Source: Tyzzerella sp. UBA1042 (GTDB lineage: Bacteria; Bacillota; Clostridia; Lachnospirales; Anaerotignaceae). From it: DNA of 10,629 nucleotides. How positions within the stretch are numbered: the first letter of the stretch is position 1; every line of letters starts with the position of its first letter. The stretch is taken from assembly GCA_002316675.1 (NCBI GenBank), contig DCDZ01000045.1:1-10629 (forward strand). The letters are read 5' to 3'. The notes below the pieces were generated by a model that did not search any database, had not been told where the DNA came from, and saw nothing but the letters and a program-made list of their open reading frames with translations. Shown in pieces: positions 6,006 through 10,629 of this stretch. Both the position numbers and the translations under genes were made by a program.

Positions 6006-6368
6006 ATGAAGAAAGCGGATAAAATTTTGATTTTGGGTCTTCTTATGGTGGCATTGGCCTTTGCCGTATTTTTCTTTTTACGGGCAGAGGAAGGGGGCTA
6101 CGCAAGAATTACCGAGGATGGCGTACTGAAGGCAGAATTGTCCTTATCAGAGGATGTCTTATATCGGGTAGAAACGGCCTTGGGCTTTAATATCGTGCAG
6201 ATACAGGATGGATATGTTACCGTCCATGAGGCGGATTGCAGAGACCAAATTTGTGTGGAGCATAAAAAAATTCACTTGACCGGGGAAAGCATTGTTTGCC
6301 TGCCCCATAAGCTGGTGATTGAAATTGTAGGCGGAGAAACGGCAGAGTTTGATATGGTGGTGGAATAG
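6006..6368 (+). CDS. NusG domain II membrane protein (EetA-like)
   Basis: This is 120 residues from the ATG at 6006. A more upstream in-frame ATG at 5964 lies inside the terminator stem and is rejected. GGAGGAAGGG at 5987-5996 is the likely ribosome site. Residues about 6-25 are a membrane anchor. Residues about 33-118 form the NusG_II (DUF1312) beta domain outside the membrane, with its signature ADCRDQICV (Cys78, Cys83) and SIVCLPHKLVIEIVGG (Cys98). Despite the name it is not the transcription factor NusG. As far as I recall, this family paired with a Gx transporter corresponds to EetA/EetB in flavin-based extracellular electron transfer loci of Listeria and lactic acid bacteria. The function in this organism is inferred only. 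Two bases separate its stop from the next start. Confidence 0.85.
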   Translation: MKKADKILILGLLMVALAFAVFFFLRAEEGGYARITEDGVLKAELSLSEDVLYRVETALGFNIVQIQDGYVTVHEADCRDQICVEHKKIHLTGESIVCLPHKLVIEIVGGETAEFDMVVE

Positions 6369-6369
6369 C

Positions 6370-6861
6370 ATGGGGGAAAAAAATGTTGCATACTACGGCT
6401 TATTCGCAGCCCTGGCAATTCTCATGGGCTATGTGGAGCTTCTGATTCCCCTTCCCCTTTTGGTGCCCGGGATGAAGCTGGGTTTGGCCAATGTTATCAT
6501 TGTAATCGTATTTTATTTTATGGATACAAGGGCCGCTTTTTTTATTTCCCTTGTCAGGGTTTTGCTTTCCGGGCTGCTGTTTGCCGGGTTTGCCGGGCTT
6601 TTATATAGCCTTGCGGGGGCGGTGTTCAGCTTTTGCATCATGGCATTGCTGAAAAGAACGGAACAGTTCAGCATCATCGGCGTGAGCATTGCCGGGGGTG
6701 TTTTTCATAATATCGGGCAGATTTTGGTGGCGGCCATGGTTGTAGAAAATATTCGCATGATGTATTATGTTCCTTTTTTGTTATTTTTTGGTGTGTCAAC
6801 GGGGGCTGTAAATGGAATTATGGCAAAAATTTCCTTGGGATATTTAAACCGCCGCTTTTAA
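6370..6861 (+). CDS. Gx transporter family / HepS-like membrane protein (EetB-like)
   Basis: This is 163 residues from the ATG at 6370, right after the preceding TAG; an in-frame ATG at 6349 is a less likely alternative. The protein is almost entirely hydrophobic, with five or six predicted membrane helices. It has the family motifs PGMKLGLANVIIV (about 33-45), SLVRVLLSGLLFAGF (about 60-74) and GGVFHNIGQ (about 109-117). Older annotation calls this family heptaprenyl diphosphate synthase component I, but the fold resembles substrate-binding S components of ECF transporters and no prenyl-synthase aspartate motif is present. Together with the NusG_II protein it forms the EetA/EetB-type pair, possibly handling a quinone, flavin or prenyl substrate at the membrane. 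No synthase, NDH-2 or flavin transferase gene lies next to it here. Confidence 0.85.
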   Translation: MGEKNVAYYGLFAALAILMGYVELLIPLPLLVPGMKLGLANVIIVIVFYFMDTRAAFFISLVRVLLSGLLFAGFAGLLYSLAGAVFSFCIMALLKRTEQFSIIGVSIAGGVFHNIGQILVAAMVVENIRMMYYVPFLLFFGVSTGAVNGIMAKISLGYLNRRF

Positions 6862-6972
6862 AACGGAGGAATGTTCACACCCAAAGGACAAGCATGGCTT
6901 TTCGTAAAGGAAACGCGAGAAAATGCATTCAAAAACCGACGAATTCAACAAAAACACAAAAAAATGTACCCG

Positions 6973-6995
6973 CCCCCTTGTATAGGGGGATTTTT
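6973..6995 (+). terminator. Intrinsic terminator of the NusG_II/Gx operon
   Basis: CCCCC (6973-6977) and GGGGG (6985-6989) enclose a 7-base loop, then A and TTTTT (6991-6995). It is a short, all-G:C stem with a T-run, 111 bases after the Gx transporter stop codon. Confidence 0.75.
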
Positions 6996-7031
6996 AGTGC
7001 TAAAATCTTATGAAATAATTCTTATTATGTT

Positions 7032-7064
7032 GGAGCGTATATGGATATACGCTCCCTATTTTTT
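7032..7064 (+). terminator. guaB: Hairpin terminator in the guaB leader, possible attenuator
   Basis: GGAGCGTATAT (7032-7042) and ATATACGCTCC (7045-7055) form a perfect 11-bp dyad separated by GG, so the inner pairs must open to form a loop. CTA and six T (7059-7064) follow. It lies immediately upstream of the guaB ribosome site (7069-7074). It either ends readthrough from the operon upstream or conditionally stops a guaB leader transcript. No clear competing antiterminator was seen. Confidence 0.7.
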
Positions 7065-7085
7065 CATCAGGAGGAGAGACAAAAA

Positions 7086-8591
7086 ATGGCGAAATACTTT
7101 ACGGAACCATCCAGAACCTTTAGCGAATTTTTACTGGTGCCGGGCTATTCTTCAAAGGAATGCACCGTTGATAATGTGAGCTTGAAAACACCCGTGGTAA
7201 AATTCAAAAAAGGCGAGAAGCCGGCTTTGGAGATGAATATTCCCTTGACCTCTGCGGTTATGCAGGCGGTTTCCGACGATAAAATGGCAGTGGCTCTGGC
7301 AAAGGAAGGCGGCATTTCCTTTATTTTCGGTTCTCAGAGTGTGGAAAATCAGGCGGCTATGGTTTCCCGTGCCAAGGCATACAAGGCGGGCTTTGTCATC
7401 AGCGACTCCAATATCAGCCCGGAAAGTACACTGCAGGATATTTTGAACTTAAAACGCAAAACGGGCCATTCCACCGTTGCCGTTACCACTGACGGCACCG
7501 CCCAAGGCAAATTGGTGGGCATTGTAACCAGCAGGGATTACAGAATCAGCCGTATGGAGCAGGATACAAAGGTGCGGGAATTTATGACGCCTATGCACCA
7601 GCTGATTACCGCCCCGGAGGGTACAAGCCTGAAGAAAGCAAACAATATTATTTGGGATAACAAAATCAACCAGTTGCCCATTGTGGATAAAGAAGGCAGA
7701 CTGCAATATTTGGTTTTCCGTAAGGATTACGACAGCCATAAGGAAAATTCCTCCGAGCTTTTGGATCAGGATAAAAGATATGTGGTTGGTGCGGGAATCA
7801 ACACCAGAGATTATATGGTAAGGGTGCCTGCTTTGGTGGAGGCCGGTGTGGATATTCTTTGTATCGATTCCTCCGAGGGGTATTCCGAATGGCAGAAGGA
7901 TACCTTAGCTTGGATCCGCAAGCACTATGGTGACAGCGTAAAGGTTGGCGCCGGCAACGTGGTGGATAAGGAAGGCTTCCGTTTTTTGGCGGAATGCGGT
8001 GCGGATTTTATAAAAGTAGGCATTGGCGGCGGTTCCATTTGTATTACCAGAGAGCAGAAGGGCATCGGCCGGGGACAGGCTTCGGCAGTCATTGAGGTTG
8101 CGGAGGAACGAGATGCCTATTATAAAGAAACCGGAATTTATATCCCCATTTGCTCCGATGGCGGTATCGTGTATGATTACCATATGACTTTGGCCTTGGC
8201 TATGGGTGCGGATTTCATTATGCTGGGCAGATATTTTGCTCGTTTTGATGAAAGCCCCACAAACAAAGTGAATATTAACGGCAGTTATATGAAGGAATAC
8301 TGGGGAGAAGGCTCCTCCCGTGCAAGAAACTGGCAGAGATACGACATGGGCGGAGATGAGAGCCTTTCCTTTGAAGAGGGTGTGGATTCCTATGTGCCTT
8401 ATGCAGGCAGCTTGCGTGACAACGTAGGGCTTTCCCTGAAAAAAGTGAAATCCACCATGTGCAACTGCGGTGTGCTTTCCATTGCAGAATTGCAGGAAAA
8501 ATCAAAAATCACCGTAATTTCCACCACAAGCTTGGTGGAAGGCGGAGCGCATGATGTGCTTTTGAAGGATAACAGCTTGAATTTTAAATAA
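7086..8591 (+). CDS. guaB: IMP dehydrogenase
   Basis: This is 501 residues from the ATG at 7086, with AGGAGG at 7069-7074. The frame is open to 7041, but those codons lie in the leader hairpin. The enzyme oxidises IMP to XMP with NAD+, the committed step of guanine nucleotide synthesis. The TIM barrel starts at about 10 (PSRTFSEFLLVPGYSS) and is interrupted by two CBS domains, about 98-157 and 165-220 (SRDYR; FMTP; NQLPIVD), which usually bind adenine and guanine nucleotides for regulation. The barrel resumes with GAGINTRDY, then DSSEGYSEW. The catalytic loop is GGGSICITREQKGIGRGQ with Cys319; most IMPDHs have GPGSICTTR, so the GG and I are features of this longer clostridial branch. The flap follows with RARNWQRYD and EGVDSYVPYAG. 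It appears monocistronic, with its own terminator. Confidence 0.96.
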   Translation: MAKYFTEPSRTFSEFLLVPGYSSKECTVDNVSLKTPVVKFKKGEKPALEMNIPLTSAVMQAVSDDKMAVALAKEGGISFIFGSQSVENQAAMVSRAKAYKAGFVISDSNISPESTLQDILNLKRKTGHSTVAVTTDGTAQGKLVGIVTSRDYRISRMEQDTKVREFMTPMHQLITAPEGTSLKKANNIIWDNKINQLPIVDKEGRLQYLVFRKDYDSHKENSSELLDQDKRYVVGAGINTRDYMVRVPALVEAGVDILCIDSSEGYSEWQKDTLAWIRKHYGDSVKVGAGNVVDKEGFRFLAECGADFIKVGIGGGSICITREQKGIGRGQASAVIEVAEERDAYYKETGIYIPICSDGGIVYDYHMTLALAMGADFIMLGRYFARFDESPTNKVNINGSYMKEYWGEGSSRARNWQRYDMGGDESLSFEEGVDSYVPYAGSLRDNVGLSLKKVKSTMCNCGVLSIAELQEKSKITVISTTSLVEGGAHDVLLKDNSLNFK

Positions 8592-8613
8592 GAAGAGTAC
8601 TTCAACCGAATTG

Positions 8614-8667
8614 AAACTGACCTCTGCAAATTAGACATAAAAATCTAATTTGCAGAGGTCAGTTTTT
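8614..8667 (+). terminator. Intrinsic terminator of guaB
   Basis: There is a perfect 22-bp stem: AAACTGACCTCTGC... (8614-8635) pairs with ...GCAGAGGTCAGTTT (8644-8665). The loop is the 8 bases CATAAAAA, and the T-run covers 8663-8667. It starts 23 bases after the guaB stop. The stem is much longer than needed for termination. Confidence 0.85.
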
Positions 8668-9075
8668 GATTACGTATCTTTCTCCGTCTGAAATTCAGTA
8701 TTGGCACCAAAAATAGACAAACCCATTCATTATAAGCCCATACATCATCTTCGCGAAAAGTAATAAATGATCAGCACGGATTCATTTACTTGGCTAAAAA
8801 AGCCTATCTTTTAATTTATCAAACAAAAAAGGACAGCACTGAGCTGTCCTTTTCAGATGTAGACTAAGCTATGTTTCACCAGAAAATAGATGAAACTCGG
8901 GTTCTCCTAAAAATATAAAAATGAATGTTGACTATTCTGAGGACACGATCGCTTTTATATTTTATACCAAAGAAGCGTATTGATTAGCCCTATATACTCT
9001 TGAAAGCTTGAAAGAGCTTAGATATTTCAACGGACCGCTTTATTCTCTCCAACTCCATAAACAAATCTTTTGCAC
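8668..9075. other. Non-coding or decayed region between guaB and the peptidase remnant
   Basis: This is about 400 bases with no complete gene. It contains a bidirectional-looking hairpin at 8825-8853. On the - strand two short protein-like frames occur: one ends at 8645 inside the guaB terminator (open from about 8770) and reads REDDVWAYNEWVCLFLVPIL, and the other ends at 8990 and reads ELERIKRSVEISKLFQAFKS. Both lack starts with good ribosome sites and look like gene remnants, or are chance. Confidence 0.45.
8825..8853 (-). terminator. Intrinsic terminator, mainly for - strand transcription
   Basis: AAAAGGACAGC (8827-8837) and GCTGTCCTTTT (8843-8853) form an 11-bp stem with loop ACTGA. On the - strand it is followed by six T (complement of 8825-8830); on the + strand by only four T, which belong to the stem. 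It would end transcripts coming leftward from the peptidase remnant locus. Confidence 0.7.
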
Positions 9076-9153
9076 CTATTTTGATTTTTGAACAGGCGAT
9101 ATTTTTTTAATTATGATGGCACCTGTCCCGACTAAGCCTAGTCCAACAATCAT
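9076..9153 (-). CDS. Tiny hydrophobic ORF coupled to the peptidase remnant
   Basis: This is 25 codons, too short to trust alone. The ATG overlaps the stop of the peptidase ORF as ATGA (9150-9153), a translational-coupling arrangement. The product begins MIVGLGLVGTGAIIIKK, a single membrane-helix-like segment followed by basic residues. A one-base frameshift in the A5 run near its end would join it to a further helical stretch ending at 8990. It could be the displaced C-terminal anchor of a broken surface protein, a small membrane peptide, or chance. Confidence 0.25.
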   Translation of the reverse strand: MIVGLGLVGTGAIIIKKISPVQKSK

Positions 9154-9338
9154 TTTTGATCTTTGTCTCCGTATTCCCATTGGCCTACCATTTCACTATA
9201 CGCAGCCCAGCACCAATTTGATTTAGCTTGCTGGACATCATCTATTGAAAGCGTTGCAGCATTGCAAACAACTGTTGTTGATTCTGTTATTAACAGCAGT
9301 ACTGAAAATAATGCGAGATGTTTTTTAATAGATTTCAT
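9150..9338 (-). pseudogene. Truncated papain-like (C39-type) cysteine peptidase, secreted
   Basis: This is 62 residues. The N-terminus MKSIKKHLALFSVLLLI... is a clear signal peptide with a likely cleavage after CNAA or nearby (about residue 28). The mature part begins TLSIDDVQQAKSNWCWAAYS and continues EMVGQW. Q.....NWCWAA..EM is the catalytic-cysteine motif of secreted papain-like/C39_2 peptidases, with Cys43 as nucleophile and the upstream Gln for the oxyanion hole. Family members need a further 100 or more residues carrying His and Asn/Asp; here a TGA follows six residues after EYG, so it cannot be a complete peptidase. I read it as a broken gene, or less likely a short exported peptide. 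The ATG at 9338 has only a weak purine-rich site upstream (AAAGTGAG on the - strand). Confidence 0.65.
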
Positions 9339-9381
9339 ATTTTGTTCTCACTTTCTTTATAATTAAATTTTTTGTCAGCTT

Positions 9382-9488
9382 TTGAAAGTTAAGTAATCAT
9401 ACTAAATCAGCAATTCAGAAACTCATATTAATTTGGTATACTAATTTGCTGATTATGGTCAAAGCGAATCCTAACTTGAAACTTTCAA
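9382..9488. repeat. Nested inverted repeats upstream of the peptidase remnant
   Basis: The outer arms TTGAAAGTT (9382-9390) and AACTTTCAA (9480-9488) are perfect. The inner arms AATCAGCAA (9405-9413) and TTGCTGATT (9446-9454) are also perfect. Both dyads are nested around one region spanning the candidate promoter start site. This could be paired operator half-sites or a short decayed element with terminal inverted repeats. Confidence 0.5.
9435..9462 (-). promoter_or_regulatory. Candidate promoter for the peptidase remnant
   Basis: On the - strand TTGACC (complement of 9457-9462, 5/6 to consensus), a 16-base spacer and TATACC (complement of 9435-9440, 4/6) would start transcription near 9428, about 90 bases before the ATG at 9338. 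Its spacer contains one arm of an inverted repeat (9446-9454). Confidence 0.35.
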
Positions 9489-9585
9489 CCATGTATTAAC
9501 AAAATAAGAACTTAATGAGTTAGGCAATCACTTCCAAAAAATATTATACTTCATTTTTAAACACAATAAATTGAAACCGTCAATA

Positions 9586-9601
9586 TTTGTACCAGTACAA
9601 A
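9586..9601. promoter_or_regulatory. 16-base palindrome, TetR-like operator candidate
   Basis: TTTGTACCAGTACAAA has perfect 7-bp arms around a central CA. Size and symmetry resemble operators of TetR/AcrR-type dimers. It lies next to a second - strand promoter-like pair: TTGACA at 9627-9632 and TAAACT at 9605-9610 (complements), with a 16-base spacer. The palindrome would then overlap the start site. No TetR gene is in the window. Confidence 0.4.
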
Positions 9602-9780
9602 CGTAGTTTACTATACTGTATTTTTTTGTCAATATTTTTTCCATATTTTCTATTTTTGATTTAATAATTGTATTTACTTTTACGAGAAATCATTACTATC
9701 TTTAGCGTTAGTAACTCCTAAAATTCTTTAAATAAAATTTTTTATACTATTTATTCCTTATCAGCGGAAAATTATGCAGT

Positions 9781-9824
9781 GCAAAAAAGCCCCTTTCTAT
9801 TTTCACAGAAAGGGGCTTTTTTGC
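9781..9824 (-). terminator. Intrinsic terminator of lysS
   Basis: Perfect 18-bp arms, GCAAAAAAGCCCCTTTCT (9781-9798) and its complement (9807-9824), enclose an 8-base loop. The core is AGAAAGGGGC with six T on the exit side in both directions, so it can act bidirectionally. It lies 22 bases after the lysS stop codon. Confidence 0.88.
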
Positions 9825-9846
9825 TTTTTTGTCGTTTTAAACGGTT

Positions 9847-10629
9847 TTATTTATCTAATGGTCTCATGGTGGGGAACAAAATAACGTCCCGAATAGACAC
9901 CGCTTCTGTTAACAACATAACAAAACGGTCAATACCCACACCCAAACCACCGGTAGGAGGCATACCATATTCCAATGCAGTTAAGAAATCTTCATCAATC
10001 ATGTTCGCTTCATCATCCCCTGCTTCACGCAGCATCTCCTGATATTCAAAGCGCCCACGTTGGTCAATGGGGTCGTTTAGCTCGGAATAAGCATTTGCAT
10101 ATTCACGGCCCACAATGAACAACTCAAAACGGTCTGTGTATTCAGGATTTTCAGGCTTTCTCTTTGTAAGAGGGGAAACCTCAACGGGATAATCAATAAC
10201 AAAGGTTGGCTGAACCAAATTCTTTTCTACAAATTCTTCAAAGAACAGTAGCAAAATATCCCCTTTTACATGACGATCCTCAAAGGCAACATGGCGTTCC
10301 TTCGCCAAAGCCTTTGCCTCCGCCGTATCCTTCACTGCATCAAAGTCTATGCCTGCATATTCCTTCACCAGAGAGACCATTGTTTTTCTTGCAAAGGGCT
10401 GACCCAAATCCAACGCATGGCCGCCATACTGTACCTTTGTGCCGCCCAAAACGTTCTGAGCCACGGTGCGGAACATATCCTCTGTAATATCCATCATGCC
10501 GTTATAATCTGTGTAAGCCTGATACAATTCCATCAGTGTAAACTCCGGATTATGCCTTACAGAAATCCCTTCATTACGGAACACACGGCCAATTTCATAT
10601 ACCTTCTCAAATCCGCCCACAATCAGACG
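9847..10629 (-). CDS. lysS: Lysyl-tRNA synthetase, class II, C-terminal half
   Basis: This is 260 residues of the catalytic domain; the N-terminal half, with the anticodon-binding OB fold, lies beyond the right edge (family length about 490-500). The enzyme joins lysine to tRNA-Lys using ATP. Visible landmarks are VGGFEKVYEIGRVFRNEG running into RHNPEFTLMELYQAY (class II motif 2, ATP and lysine binding), then FELFIVGREYANAYSELNDP (lysine pocket). Near the C-terminus is GGLGVGIDRFVMLLT (motif 3, with the conserved Arg), followed by VILFPTMRP, typical of LysS. The frame is open to the window edge. A terminator follows its stop. No T-box or other leader can be judged because the 5' end is missing. 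Confidence 0.97.
   Translation of the reverse strand, partial: RLIVGGFEKVYEIGRVFRNEGISVRHNPEFTLMELYQAYTDYNGMMDITEDMFRTVAQNVLGGTKVQYGGHALDLGQPFARKTMVSLVKEYAGIDFDAVKDTAEAKALAKERHVAFEDRHVKGDILLLFFEEFVEKNLVQPTFVIDYPVEVSPLTKRKPENPEYTDRFELFIVGREYANAYSELNDPIDQRGRFEYQEMLREAGDDEANMIDEDFLTALEYGMPPTGGLGVGIDRFVMLLTEAVSIRDVILFPTMRPLDK

Larger units (their letters stand above)
6862..7085 (+). other. Intergenic region and guaB leader
   Basis: This is 224 bases with two terminator-like hairpins (6973-6995 and 7032-7064, listed separately) and the guaB ribosome site AGGAGG at 7069-7074. A frame from 6871 runs through both hairpins into guaB and is not credible as a gene. A possible weak promoter between the hairpins is TTGTAT (6978-6983), 17 bases, TAAAAT (7001-7006), which overlaps the first terminator. 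No known riboswitch consensus was recognised by eye. Confidence 0.5.
9339..9780. other. A+T-rich regulatory-looking region without genes
   Basis: This is about 440 bases between the peptidase remnant and the lysS terminator. There is no supported gene on either strand. It is rich in dyads: nested inverted repeats at 9382-9488 and a perfect 16-base palindrome at 9586-9601. Promoter-like pairs point toward the peptidase remnant. Confidence 0.55.

Noticed and set aside
6862..7031. Purine or ppGpp riboswitch upstream of guaB
   Set aside because: No conserved aptamer core was seen by eye and the space between the two terminators is too short for an aptamer; a covariance search would settle it.
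6871..7179. Open frame of about 100 codons starting just after the Gx transporter gene
   Set aside because: It runs through two intrinsic terminators and into guaB in another frame, the GGAGGA is too close to its ATG, and the product has no recognisable features.
9779..10487. Open frames on the + strand over the terminator and lysS
   Set aside because: They are antisense shadows of lysS and its terminator, with low-complexity composition.

Overview
The window looks like a chromosomal segment of a low-G+C anaerobic Firmicute of the class Clostridia, probably near the Lachnospirales/Anaerotignum group. The reasons are strong AGGAGG-type ribosome sites, A+T-rich intergenic DNA, a long clostridial-type IMP dehydrogenase, a PadR/permease-prefix operon and a NusG_II/Gx-transporter pair. 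The genus is inference; no rRNA or other species marker is present.

Region by region. (1) 1-1968, + strand: the right end of a prophage. It holds the C-terminus of a tail or minor structural protein and a tightly packed lysis cassette: an XhlA-like coiled-coil membrane protein, a two-helix membrane protein, an LLH-type holin and an NlpC/P60 endolysin. Several of these genes overlap at their start and stop codons. No integrase or second attachment site is in view. (2) 2098-3204, - strand: a stand-alone HD-GYP cyclic-di-GMP phosphodiesterase with its own terminator. (3) 3205-3867: an A+T-rich stretch with no gene I can support. (4) 3868-5669, + strand: a promoter with an overlapping inverted repeat drives a PadR repressor, a membrane protein with an N-terminal permease-prefix domain, and a membrane-anchored or exported protein of unknown function. 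(5) 5679-5985: a tRNA promoter, tRNA-Leu(UAA), tRNA-Phe(GAA) and a terminator. (6) 6006-6861, + strand: a NusG domain II membrane protein and a Gx transporter/HepS-like membrane protein, a pair resembling EetA/EetB of flavin-based extracellular electron transfer. (7) 6973-8667: two successive hairpin terminators, then guaB (IMP dehydrogenase) and a long terminator. The second hairpin ends just before the guaB ribosome site, so it may act as an attenuator. (8) 8668-9780: a largely non-coding and decayed region. It holds a truncated papain-like (C39-type) peptidase ORF on the - strand, short remnants in other frames, and several dyad symmetries upstream. (9) 9781-10629, - strand: a terminator and the C-terminal half of lysyl-tRNA synthetase, cut by the window edge.

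Most of the window is ordinary core genome beside a prophage end. I do not see a clear new multi-gene defence or mobile system. The places most worth a second look are the PadR-controlled envelope operon with its dyad operator, the hairpin-in-leader arrangements before the EetA-like gene and guaB, and the broken peptidase locus with its unusual dyad-rich upstream region.
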